From Actinernus sp. WN-2022 (lineage: Eukaryota > Cnidaria > Anthozoa > Actiniaria > Actinernidae): 64,000 nt of DNA. The translations under genes and the position numbers were made by a program. Position 1 is the stretch's first letter. Each line of letters begins with the position of its first letter. The notes beneath the pieces are model-generated. The model had not been told where the DNA came from. It saw nothing but the letters and a program-made list of their open reading frames with translations, and did not search any database. The stretch lies in the NCBI GenBank assembly GCA_030867875.1, contig JAOWCC010000045.1, positions 124,001 through 188,000 of the forward strand. Direction: 5' to 3'. Positions 23,991-35,863 of this stretch are shown piece by piece.

Positions 23991-26152
23991 CAATCCAGAT
24001 TTGACCATTTTTGAAGATGTTGATTTTTTCTTTAATTCTTTCTCCAACTTAGTCCATTCATGTTCTGAAGCTACCAGGAGATTGTTTAACATCGTTTTGA
24101 AGCATGGTGAGTGTTTTTTTAGTTTTTATTAGAAATCCAATATTTTTTTGCCTACCCGGTCTGGCTAAAATCAATCCAGATTTGAACATTTTTGAAGATG
24201 TTGATTTTTTCTTTAATTCTTTCTCCAACTTAGTCCATTCATGTTCTGAAGCTACCAGGAGATTGTTTAACATCATTTTGAAGCATAGTGAGTGTTTTTT
24301 AGTTTTTATTAGAAATCCAATATTTTTTTGCCTACCCGGTCTGGCTAAAATCAATCCAGATTTGACCATTTTTGAAGAGGTTGTTTTTTCTTTAATTCTT
24401 TCTCCAACTTAGTCCATTCATGTTCTGAAGCTACCAGGAGATTGTTTAACATCGTTTTGAAGCATGGTGAGTGTTTTTTAGTTTTTATTAGAAATCCAAT
24501 ATTTTTTTGCCTACCCGGTCTGGCTAAAATCAATCCAGATTTGACCATTTTTGAAGATGTTGATTTTTTCTTTAATTCTTTCTCCAACTTAGTCCATTCA
24601 TGTTCTGAAGCTACCAGGAGATTGTTTAACATCGTTTTGAAGCATGGTGAGTGTTTTTTTAGTTTTTATTAGAAATCCAATATTTTTTTGCCTACCCGGT
24701 CTGGCTAAAATCAATCCAGATTTGAACATTTTTGAAGATGTTGATTTTTTCTTTAATTCTTTCTCCAACTTAGTCCATTCATGTTCTGAAGCTACCAGGA
24801 GATTGTTTAACATCGTTTTGAAGCATGGTGAGTGTTTTTTAGTTTTTATTAGAAATCCAATATTTTTTTGCCTACCCGGTCTGGCTAAAATCAATCCAGA
24901 TTTGAACATTTTTGAAGAGGTTGATTTTTTCTTTAATTCTTTCTCCAACTTAGTCCATTCATGTTCTGAAGCTACCAGGAGATTGTTTAACATCATTTTG
25001 AAGCATAGTGAGTGTTTTTTAGTTTTTATTAGAAATCCAATATTTTTTTGCCTACCCGGTCTGGCTAAAATCAATCCAGATTTGACCATTTTTGAAGATG
25101 TTGATTTTTTCTTTAATTCTTTCTCCAACTTAGTCCATTCATGTTCTGAAGCTACCAGGAGATTGTTTAACATCGTTTTGAAGCATGGTGAGTGTTTTTT
25201 AGTTTTTATTAGAAATCCAATATTTTTTTGCCTACCCGGTCTGGCTAAAATCAATCCAGATTTGAACATTTTTGAAGATGTTGATTTTTTCTTTAATTCT
25301 TTCTCCAACTTAGTCCATTCATGTTCTGAAGCTACCAGGAGATTGTTTAACATCATTTTGAAGCATGGTGAGTGTTTTTTAGTTTTTATTAGAAATCCAA
25401 TATTTTTTTGCCTACCCGGTCTGGCTAAAATCAATCCAGATTTGACCATTTTTGAAGAGGTTGATTTTTTCTTTAATTCTTTCTCCAACTTAGTCCATTC
25501 ATGTTCTGAAGCTACCAGGAGATTGTTTAACATCGTTTTGAAGCATGGTGAGTGTTTTTTAGTTTTTATTAGAAATCCAATATTTTTTTGCCTACCCGGT
25601 CTGGCTAAAAACAATCCAGATTTGACCATTTTTGAAGATGTTGATATTTTCTTTAATTCTTTCTCCAACTTAGTCCATTCTCTTTCTGAAGCTACCAGGA
25701 GATTGTTTGAGATGGTTTTGAAGCATAGTCAGTGGTTTTTTAGTTTTTGTCAGAAATCCAAGATTTTTTGCCTACCCGGTCTGGCAAAAATCAATCCAGA
25801 TTTGACCATTTTTGAAGATGTTGATATTTTCTTTAATTCTTTCTCCAACTTAGTCCATTCATGTTCTGAAGCTACCAGGAGATTGTTTAACATCATTTTG
25901 AAGCATAGTGAGTGTTTTTTAGTTTTTATTAGAAATCCAATATTTTTTTGCCTACCCGGTCTGGCTAAAATCAATCCAGATTTGACCATTTTTGAAGATG
26001 TTGATTTTTTCTTTAATTCTTTCTCCAACTTAGTCCATTCATGTTCTGAAGCTACCAGGAGATTGTTTAACATCGTTTTGAAGCATGGTGAGTGTTTTTT
26101 AGTTTTTATTAGAAATCCAATATTTTTTTGCCTACCCGGTCTGGCTAAAAAC
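23935..26152 (+). repeat. 2.2-kb block, left copy of 11,203-bp offset duplication
   Basis: The block holds two added-T sites (24,114-24,120 and 24,654-24,660), one lost A (24,383), a rare A137/G149 monomer at about 25,367 and a B tract at 25,679. The same series in the same order lies 11,203 bp downstream at 35,138-37,355. The match ends at position 33 near 26,153. Confidence 0.85.
24114..24660 (+). other. Added-T and lost-A pair, 540-bp unit
   Basis: A T6 tract has seven T at 24,114-24,120 and again at 24,654-24,660, exactly 540 bp apart, with a lost A at 24,383 between them. Plus one and minus one cancel, so the three-monomer unit keeps its 540-bp length. Confidence 0.88.
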
Positions 26153-27226
26153 AATCCAGATTTGACCATTTTTGAAGAGGTTGATTTTTTCTTTAATTCT
26201 TTCTCCAACTTAGTCCATTCATGTTCTGAAGCTACCAGGAGATTGTTTAACATCGTTTTGAAGCATGGTGAGTGTTTTTTAGTTTTTATTAGAAATCCAA
26301 TATTTTTTTGCCTACCCGGTCTGGCTAAAAACAATCCAGATTTGACCATTTTTGAAGATGTTGATTTTTTCTTTAATTCTTTCTCCAACTTAGTCCATTC
26401 ATGTTCTGAAGCTACCAGGAGATTGTTTAACATCGTTTTGAAGCATGGTGAGTGTTTTTTAGTTTTTATTAGAAATCCAATATTTTTTTGCCTACCCGGT
26501 CTGGCTAAAAACAATCCAGATTTGACCATTTTTGAAGATGTTGATTTTTTCTTTAATTCTTTCTCCAACTTAGTCCATTCTCTTTCTGAAGCTACCAGGA
26601 GATTGTTTGAGATGGTTTTGAAGCATAGTCAGTGGTTTTTTAGTTTTTGTCAGAAATCCAAGATTTTTTGCCTACCCGGTCTGGCAAAAATCAATCCAGA
26701 TTTGACCATTTTTGAAGATGTTGATATTTTCTTTAATTCTTTCTCCAACTTAGTCCATTCATGTTCTGAAGCTACCAGGAGATTGTTTAACATCATTTTG
26801 AAGCATTGTGAGTGTTTTTTAGTTTTTATTAGAAATCCAATATTTTTTTGCCTACCCGGTCTGGCTAAAATCAATCCAGATTTGACCATTTTTGAAGAGG
26901 TTGATATTTTCTTTAATTCTTTCTCCAACTTAGTCCATTCATGTTCTGAAGCTACCAGGAGATTGTTTAACATCGTTTTGAAGCATTGTGAGTGTTTTTT
27001 AGTTTTTATTAGAAATCCAATATTTTTTTGCCTACCCGGTCTGGCTAAAATCAATCCAGATTTGACCATTTTTGAAGATGTTGATATTTTCTTTAATTCT
27101 TTCTCCAACTTAGTCCATTCATGTTCTGAAGCTACCAGGAGATTGTTTAACATCGTTTTGAAGCATAGTGAGTGTTTTTTAGTTTTTATTAGAAATCCAA
27201 TATTTTTTTGCCTACCCGGTCTGGCT

Positions 27227-27338
27227 AAAAACAATCCAGATTTGACCATTTTTGAAGATGTTGATTTTTTCTTTAATTCTTTCTCCAACTTAGTCCATTC
27301 ATGTTCTGAAGCTACCAGGAGATTGTTTAACATCATTT
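27227..27338 (+). repeat. Truncated 112-bp monomer, copy 6 of 7
   Basis: The junction is at 27,338/27,339, 8,366 bp after copy 2 and in the same context. It closes the sense frame that starts at 24,644. Confidence 0.92.
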
Positions 27339-28598
27339 AAAATCAATCCAGATTTGAACATTTTTGAAGATGTTGATTTTTTCTTTAATTCTTTCTCCAA
27401 CTTAGTCCATTCATGTTCTGAAGCTACCAGGAGATTGTTTAACATCATTTTGAAGCATAGTGAGTGTTTTTTAGTTTTTATTAGAAATCCAATATTTTTT
27501 TGCCTACCCGGTCTGGCTAAAATCAATCCAGATTTGACCATTTTTGAAGATGTTGATATTTTCTTTAATTCTTTCTCTAACTTAGTCCATTCATGTTCTG
27601 AAGCTACCAGGAGATTGTTTAACATCATTTTGAAGCATAGTGAGTGTTTTTTAGTTTTTATTAGAAATCCAATATTTTTTTGCCTACCCGGTCTGGCTAA
27701 AATCAATCCAGATTTGACCATTTTTGAAGATGTTGATATTTTCTTTAATTCTTTCTCCAACTTAGTCCATTCATGTTCTGAAGCTACCAGGAGATTGTTT
27801 AACATCATTTTGAAGCATAGTGAGTGTTTTTTAGTTTTTATTAGAAATCCAATATTTTTTTGCCTACCCGGTCTGGCTAAAAACAATCCAGATTTGACCA
27901 TTTTTGAAGATGTTGATTTTTTCTTTAATTCTTTCTCCAACTTAGTCCATTCTCTTTCTGAAGCTACCAGGAGATTGTTTGAGATGGTTTTGAAGCATAG
28001 TCAGTGGTTTTTTAGTTTTTGTCAGAAATCCAAGATTTTTTGCCTACCCGGTCTGGCAAAAATCAATCCAGATTTGACCATTTTTGAAGATGTTGATATT
28101 TTCTTTAATTCTTTCTCCAACTTAGTCCATTCATGTTCTGAAGCTACCAGGAGATTGTTTAACATCATTTTGAAGCATTGTGAGTGTTTTTTAGTTTTTA
28201 TTAGAAATCCAATATTTTTTTGCCTACCCGGTCTGGCTAAAATCAATCCAGATTTGACCATTTTTGAAGATGTTGATATTTTCTTTAATTCTTTCTCCAA
28301 CTTAGTCCATTCATGTTCTGAAGCTACCAGGAGATTGTTTAACATCGTTTTGAAGCATTGTGAGTGTTTTTTAGTTTTTATTAGAAATCCAATATTTTTT
28401 TGCCTACCCGGTCTGGCTAAAATCAATCCAGATTTGACCATTTTTGAAGATGTTGATATTTTCTTTAATTCTTTCTCCAACTTAGTCCATTCATGTTCTG
28501 AAGCTACCAGGAGATTGTTTAACATCGTTTTGAAGCATAGTGAGTGTTTTTTAGTTTTTATTAGAAATCCAATATTTTTTTGCCTACCCGGTCTGGCT

Positions 28599-28710
28599 AA
28601 AAACAATCCAGATTTGACCATTTTTGAAGATGTTGATTTTTTCTTTAATTCTTTCTCCAACTTAGTCCATTCATGTTCTGAAGCTACCAGGAGATTGTTT
28701 AACATCATTT
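28599..28710 (+). repeat. Truncated 112-bp monomer, copy 7 of 7
   Basis: The junction is at 28,710/28,711, 1,372 bp after copy 6 and 8,366 bp after copy 3. No truncated copy is found to the right of this point in the window. Confidence 0.92.
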
Positions 28711-28926
28711 AAAATCAATCCAGATTTGAACATTTTTGAAGATGTTGATTTTTTCTTTAATTCTTTCTCCAACTTAGTCCATTCATGTTCTGAAGCTACC
28801 AGGAGATTGTTTAACATCATTTTGAAGCATAGTGAGTGTTTTTTAGTTTTTATTAGAAATCCAATATTTTTTTGCCTACCCGGTCTGGCTAAAATCAATC
28901 CAGATTTGACCATTTTTGAAGAGGTT

Positions 28927-29384
28927 GTTTTTTCTTTAATTCTTTCTCCAACTTAGTCCATTCATGTTCTGAAGCTACCAGGAGATTGTTTAACATCGTT
29001 TTGAAGCATGGTGAGTGTTTTTTAGTTTTTATTAGAAATCCAATATTTTTTTGCCTACCCGGTCTGGCTAAAAACAATCCAGATTTGACCATTTTTGAAG
29101 ATGTTGATTTTTTCTTTAATTCTTTCTCCAACTTAGTCCATTCATGTTCTGAAGCTACCAGGAGATTGTTTAACATCGTTTTGAAGCATGGTGAGTGTTT
29201 TTTAGTTTTTATTAGAAATCCAATATTTTTTTGCCTACCCGGTCTGGCTAAAAACAATCCAGATTTGACCATTTTTGAAGAGGTTGATTTTTTCTTTAAT
29301 TCTTTCTCCAACTTAGTCCATTCATGTTCTGAAGCTACCAGGAGATTGTTTAACATCATTTTGAAGCATGGTGAGTGTTTTTTT
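28927..29384 (+). other. Lost A followed by added T
   Basis: A68 is missing after 28,927 and the T6 tract at 29,378-29,384 has seven T, so phase is restored within 460 bp. The added T sits in an A137/G149 monomer, whereas the other added-T monomers are G137/G149. Confidence 0.85.
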
Positions 29385-30903
29385 AGTTTTTATTAGAAAT
29401 CCAATATTTTTTTGCCTACCCGGTCTGGCTAAAATCAATCCAGATTTGACCATTTTTGAAGAGGTTGATTTTTTCTTTAATTCTTTCTCCAACTTAGTCC
29501 ATTCATGTTCTGAAGCTACCAGGAGATTGTTTAACATCGTTTTGAAGCATGGTGAGTGTTTTTTAGTTTTTATTAGAAATCCAATATTTTTTTGCCTACC
29601 CGGTCTGGCTAAAAACAATCCAGATTTGACCATTTTTGAAGATGTTGATTTTTTCTTTAATTCTTTCTCCAACTTAGTCCATTCTCTTTCTGAAGCTACC
29701 AGGAGATTGTTTGAGATGGTTTTGAAGCATAGTCAGTGGTTTTTTAGTTTTTGTCAGAAATCCAAGATTTTTTGCCTACCCGGTCTGGCAAAAATCAATC
29801 CAGATTTGACCATTTTTGAAGATGTTGATATTTTCTTTAATTCTTTCTCCAACTTAGTCCATTCATGTTCTGAAGCTACCAGGAGATTGTTTAACATCAT
29901 TTTGAAGCATAGTGAGTGTTTTTTAGTTTTTATTAGAAATCCAATATTTTTTTGCCTACCCGGTCTGGCTAAAATCAATCCAGATTTGACCATTTTTGAA
30001 GATGTTGATATTTTCTTTAATTCTTTCTCCAACTTAGTCCATTCATGTTCTGAAGCTACCAGGAGATTGTTTAACATCATTTTGAAGCATAGTGAGTGTT
30101 TTTTAGTTTTTATTAGAAATCCAATATTTTTTTGCCTACCCGGTCTGGCTAAAATCAATCCAGATTTGACCATTTTTGAAGATGTTGATATTTTCTTTAA
30201 TTCTTTCTCCAACTTAGTCCATTCATGTTCTGAAGCTACCAGGAGATTGTTTAACATCATTTTGAAGCATAGTGAGTGTTTTTTAGTTTTTATTAGAAAT
30301 CCAATATTTTTTTGCCTACCCGGTCTGGCTAAAATCAATCCAGATTTGACCATTTTTGAAGAGGTTGATTTTTTCTTTAATTCTTTCTCCAACTTAGTCC
30401 ATTCATGTTCTGAAGCTACCAGGAGATTGTTTAACATCGTTTTGAAGCATGGTGAGTGTTTTTTAGTTTTTATTAGAAATCCAATATTTTTTTGCCTACC
30501 CGGTCTGGCTAAAAACAATCCAGATTTGACCATTTTTGAAGATGTTGATATTTTCTTTAATTCTTTCTCCAACTTAGTCCATTCTCTTTCTGAAGCTACC
30601 AGGAGATTGTTTGAGATGGTTTTGAAGCATAGTCAGTGGTTTTTTAGTTTTTGTCAGAAATCCAAGATTTTTTGCCTACCCGGTCTGGCAAAAATCAATC
30701 CAGATTTGACCATTTTTGAAGATGTTGATATTTTCTTTAATTCTTTCTCCAACTTAGTCCATTCATGTTCTGAAGCTACCAGGAGATTGTTTAACATCAT
30801 TTTGAAGCATAGTGAGTGTTTTTTAGTTTTTATTAGAAATCCAATATTTTTTTGCCTACCCGGTCTGGCTAAAATCAATCCAGATTTGACCATTTTTGAA
30901 GAT

Positions 30904-32314
30904 GTTGATTTTTTCTTTAATTCTTTCTCCAACTTAGTCCATTCATGTTCTGAAGCTACCAGGAGATTGTTTAACATCATTTTGAAGCATAGTGAGTGTT
31001 TTTTAGTTTTTATTAGAAATCCAATATTTTTTTGCCTACCCGGTCTGGCTAAAATCAATCCAGATTTGACCATTTTTGAAGAGGTTGATTTTTTCTTTAA
31101 TTCTTTCTCCAACTTAGTCCATTCATGTTCTGAAGCTACCAGGAGATTGTTTAACATCGTTTTGAAGCATGGTGAGTGTTTTTTAGTTTTTATTAGAAAT
31201 CCAATATTTTTTTGCCTACCCGGTCTGGCTAAAAACAATCCAGATTTGACCATTTTTGAAGATGTTGATTTTTTCTTTAATTCTTTCTCCAACTTAGTCC
31301 ATTCATGTTCTGAAGCTACCAGGAGATTGTTTAACATCGTTTTGAAGCATAGTGAGTGTTTTTTAGTTTTTATTAGAAATCCAATATTTTATTGCCTACC
31401 CGGTCTGGCTAAAAACAATCCAGATTTGACCATTTTTGAAGATGTTGATTTTTTCTTTAATTCTTTCTCCAACTTAGTCCATTCATGTTCTGAAGCTACC
31501 AGGAGATTGTTTAACATCGTTTTGAAGCATGGTGAGTGTTTTTTAGTTTTTATTAGAAATCCAATATTTTTTGCCTACCCGGTCTGGCTAAAAACAATCC
31601 AGATTTGACCATTTTTGAAGATGTTGATTTTTTCTTTAATTCTTTCTCCAACTTAGTCCATTCTCTTTCTGAAGCTACCAGGAGATTGTTTGAGATGGTT
31701 TTGAAGCATAGTCAGTGGTTTTTTAGTTTTTGTCAGAAATCCAAGATTTTTTGCCTACCCGGTCTGGCAAAAATCAATCCAGATTTGACCATTTTTGAAG
31801 ATGTTGATATTTTCTTTAATTCTTTCTCCAACTTAGTCCATTCATGTTCTGAAGCTACCAGGAGATTGTTTAACATCATTTTGAAGCATTGTGAGTGTTT
31901 TTTAGTTTTTATTAGAAATCCAATATTTTTTTGCCTACCCGGTCTGGCTAAAATCAATCCAGATTTGACCATTTTTGAAGATGTTGATATTTTCTTTAAT
32001 TCTTTCTCCAACTTAGTCCATTCATGTTCTGAAGCTACCAGGAGATTGTTTAACATCGTTTTGAAGCATTGTGAGTGTTTTTTAGTTTTTATTAGAAATC
32101 CAATATTTTTTTGCCTACCCGGTCTGGCTAAAATCAATCCAGATTTGACCATTTTTGAAGATGTTGATATTTTCTTTAATTCTTTCTCCAACTTAGTCCA
32201 TTCATGTTCTGAAGCTACCAGGAGATTGTTTAACATCGTTTTGAAGCATAGTGAGTGTTTTTTAGTTTTTATTAGAAATCCAATATTTTTTTGCCTACCC
32301 GGTCTGGCTAAAAA
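30904..32314 (+). repeat. 1.4-kb block, right copy of 8,324-bp offset duplication
   Basis: This is the counterpart of 22,580-23,990. It contains the rightmost pair of T149 monomers (about 31,889 and 32,069); none occurs in the remaining 32 kb. Just downstream it keeps the nine-T monomer (near 32,464) in intact form, the presumed ancestor of the truncated units. Confidence 0.82.
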
Positions 32315-34396
32315 CAATCCAGATTTGACCATTTTTGAAGATGTTGATTTTTTCTTTAATTCTTTCTCCAACTTAGTCCATTCATGTTCTGAAGCTACCA
32401 GGAGATTGTTTAACATCATTTTGAAGCATAGTGAGTGTTTTTTAGTTTTTATTAGAAATCCAATTTTTTTTTGCCTACCCGGTCTGGCTAAAATCAATCC
32501 AGATTTGAACATTTTTGAAGATGTTGATTTTTTCTTTAATTCTTTCTCCAACTTAGTCCATTCATGTTCTGAAGCTACCAGGAGATTGTTTAACATCGTT
32601 TTGAAGCATGGTGAGTGTTTTTTAGTTTTTATTAGAAATCCAATATTTTTTTGCCTACCCGGTCTGGCTAAAAACAATCCAGATTTGACCATTTTTGAAG
32701 ATGTTGATTTTTTCTTTAATTCTTTCTCCAACTTAGTCCATTCATGTTCTGAAGCTACCAGGAGATTGTTTAACATCGTTTTGAAGCATGGTGAGTGTTT
32801 TTTAGTTTTTATTAGAAATCCAATATTTTTTTGCCTACCCGGTCTGGCTAAAAACAATCCAGATTTGACCATTTTTGAAGATGTTGATTTTTTCTTTAAT
32901 TCTTTCTCCAACTTAGTCCATTCATGTTCTGAAGCTACCAGGAGATTGTTTAACATCGTTTTGAAGCATGGTGAGTGTTTTTTAGTTTTTATTAGAAATC
33001 CAATATTTTTTTGCCTACCCGGTCTGGCTAAAATCAATCCAGATTTGAACATTTTTGAAGATGTTGATTTTTTCTTTAATTCTTTCTCCAACTTAGTCCA
33101 TTCATGTTCTGAAGCTACCAGGAGATTGTTTAACATCGTTTTGAAGCATAGTGAGTGTTTTTTAGTTTTTATTAGAAATCCAATATTTTTTTGCCTACCC
33201 GGTCTGGCTAAAATCAATCCAGATTTGACCATTTTTGAAGAGGTTGATTTTTTCTTTAATTCTTTCTCCAACTTAGTCCATTCATGTTCTGAAGCTACCA
33301 GGAGATTGTTTAACATCGTTTTGAAGCATGGTGAGTGTTTTTTAGTTTTTATTAGAAATCCAATATTTTTTTGCCTACCCGGTCTGGCTAAAATCAATCC
33401 AGATTTGACCATTTTTGAAGAGGTTGATATTTTCTTTAATTCTTTCTCCAACTTAGTCCATTCATGTTCTGAAGCTACCAGGAGATTGTTTAACATCATT
33501 TTGAAGCATAGTGAGTGTTTTTTAGTTTTTATTAGAAATCCAATATTTTTTTGCCTACCCGGTCTGGCTAAAATCAATCCAGATTTGACCATTTTTGAAG
33601 ATGTTGATATTTTCTTTAATTCTTTCTCCAACTTAGTCCATTCATGTTCTGAAGCTACCAGGAGATTGTTTAACATCATTTTGAAGCATAGTGAGTGTTT
33701 TTTAGTTTTTATTAGAAATCCAATATTTTTTTGCCTACCCGGTCTGGCTAAAATCAATCCAGATTTGAACATTTTTGAAGATGTTGATTTTTTCTTTAAT
33801 TCTTTCTCCAACTTAGTCCATTCATGTTCTGAAGCTACCAGGAGATTGTTTAACATCATTTTGAAGCATAGTGAGTGTTTTTTAGTTTTTATTAGAAATC
33901 CAATATTTTTTTGCCTACCCGGTCTGGCTAAAATCAATCCAGATTTGACCATTTTTGAAGAGGTTGATTTTTTCTTTAATTCTTTCTCCAACTTAGTCCA
34001 TTCATGTTCTGAAGCTACCAGGAGATTGTTTAACATCGTTTTGAAGCATGGTGAGTGTTTTTTAGTTTTTATTAGAAATCCAATATTTTTTTGCCTACCC
34101 GGTCTGGCTAAAAACAATCCAGATTTGACCATTTTTGAAGAGGTTGATTTTTTCTTTAATTCTTTCTCCAACTTAGTCCATTCATGTTCTGAAGCTACCA
34201 GGAGATTGTTTAACATCGTTTTGAAGCATGGTGAGTGTTTTTTAGTTTTTATTAGAAATCCAATATTTTTTTGCCTACCCGGTCTGGCTAAAATCAATCC
34301 AGATTTGACCATTTTTGAAGATGTTGATTTTTTCTTTAATTCTTTCTCCAACTTAGTCCATTCATGTTCTGAAGCTACCAGGAGATTGTTTAACAT
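31733..34396 (-). other. Antisense satellite open frame, not considered a gene (887 codons)
   Basis: The opposite strand has its own open frame through class-A monomers, with ATG available in each monomer. It reads a Lys-rich 60-residue repeat and stops wherever a B tract brings a shorter T tract and a TGA. Similar antisense frames fill every gap between B tracts. It overlaps the sense frame completely. Six of seven recurrent sites alter the residue (only site 61 is silent), so I see no sign of protein-level constraint. Confidence 0.85.
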
Positions 34397-34417
34397 CGTT
34401 TTGAAGCATGGTGAGTG

Positions 34418-35863
34418 TTTTTTTAGTTTTTATTAGAAATCCAATATTTTTTTGCCTACCCGGTCTGGCTAAAATCAATCCAGATTTGAACATTTTTGAA
34501 GATGTTGATTTTTTCTTTAATTCTTTCTCCAACTTAGTCCATTCATGTTCTGAAGCTACCAGGAGATTGTTTAACATCATTTTGAAGCATAGTGAGTGTT
34601 TTTTAGTTTTTATTAGAAATCCAATATTTTTTTGCCTACCCGGTCTGGCTAAAATCAATCCAGATTTGACCATTTTTGAAGAGGTTGTTTTTTCTTTAAT
34701 TCTTTCTCCAACTTAGTCCATTCATGTTCTGAAGCTACCAGGAGATTGTTTAACATCGTTTTGAAGCATGGTGAGTGTTTTTTAGTTTTTATTAGAAATC
34801 CAATATTTTTTTGCCTACCCGGTCTGGCTAAAATCAATCCAGATTTGACCATTTTTGAAGAGGTTGTTTTTTCTTTAATTCTTTCTCCAACTTAGTCCAT
34901 TCATGTTCTGAAGCTACCAGGAGATTGTTTAACATCGTTTTGAAGCATGGTGAGTGTTTTTTAGTTTTTATTAGAAATCCAATATTTTTTTGCCTACCCG
35001 GTCTGGCTAAAAACAATCCAGATTTGACCATTTTTGAAGATGTTGATTTTTTCTTTAATTCTTTCTCCAACTTAGTCCATTCATGTTCTGAAGCTACCAG
35101 GAGATTGTTTAACATCGTTTTGAAGCATGGTGAGTGTTTTTTAGTTTTTATTAGAAATCCAATATTTTTTTGCCTACCCGGTCTGGCTAAAATCAATCCA
35201 GATTTGACCATTTTTGAAGATGTTGATTTTTTCTTTAATTCTTTCTCCAACTTAGTCCATTCATGTTCTGAAGCTACCAGGAGATTGTTTAACATCGTTT
35301 TGAAGCATGGTGAGTGTTTTTTTAGTTTTTATTAGAAATCCAATATTTTTTTGCCTACCCGGTCTGGCTAAAATCAATCCAGATTTGAACATTTTTGAAG
35401 ATGTTGATTTTTTCTTTAATTCTTTCTCCAACTTAGTCCATTCATGTTCTGAAGCTACCAGGAGATTGTTTAACATCATTTTGAAGCATAGTGAGTGTTT
35501 TTTAGTTTTTATTAGAAATCCAATATTTTTTTGCCTACCCGGTCTGGCTAAAATCAATCCAGATTTGACCATTTTTGAAGAGGTTGTTTTTTCTTTAATT
35601 CTTTCTCCAACTTAGTCCATTCATGTTCTGAAGCTACCAGGAGATTGTTTAACATCGTTTTGAAGCATGGTGAGTGTTTTTTAGTTTTTATTAGAAATCC
35701 AATATTTTTTTGCCTACCCGGTCTGGCTAAAATCAATCCAGATTTGACCATTTTTGAAGATGTTGATTTTTTCTTTAATTCTTTCTCCAACTTAGTCCAT
35801 TCATGTTCTGAAGCTACCAGGAGATTGTTTAACATCGTTTTGAAGCATGGTGAGTGTTTTTTT
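34418..35863 (+). other. Cluster of added-T and lost-A sites
   Basis: Seven-T tracts lie at 34,418-34,424, 35,317-35,323 and 35,857-35,863. Lost-A sites follow 34,687, 34,866 and 35,586. The two lost-A sites at 34,687 and 34,866 are in neighbouring monomers, 179 bp apart, which suggests one was duplicated. From 35,863 on, phase stays constant for 26.7 kb. Confidence 0.87.

Larger units (their letters stand above)
26066..29356 (+). repeat. 3.3-kb block, right copy of 8,366-bp offset duplication
   Basis: This is the counterpart of 17,700-20,990. It contains B tracts at 26,579 and 27,951, truncated monomers at 27,227 and 28,599, the C-to-T change near 27,578 and the lost A at 28,927. At its right end the last monomer is full length and carries an added T (29,378-29,384), where the left copy is truncated. 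Confidence 0.85.

Noticed and set aside
31733..34396. Lys-rich repeat-protein gene on the - strand
   Set aside because: The frame restarts and stops with each B tract, has no constant start context, and has almost only residue-changing variation.
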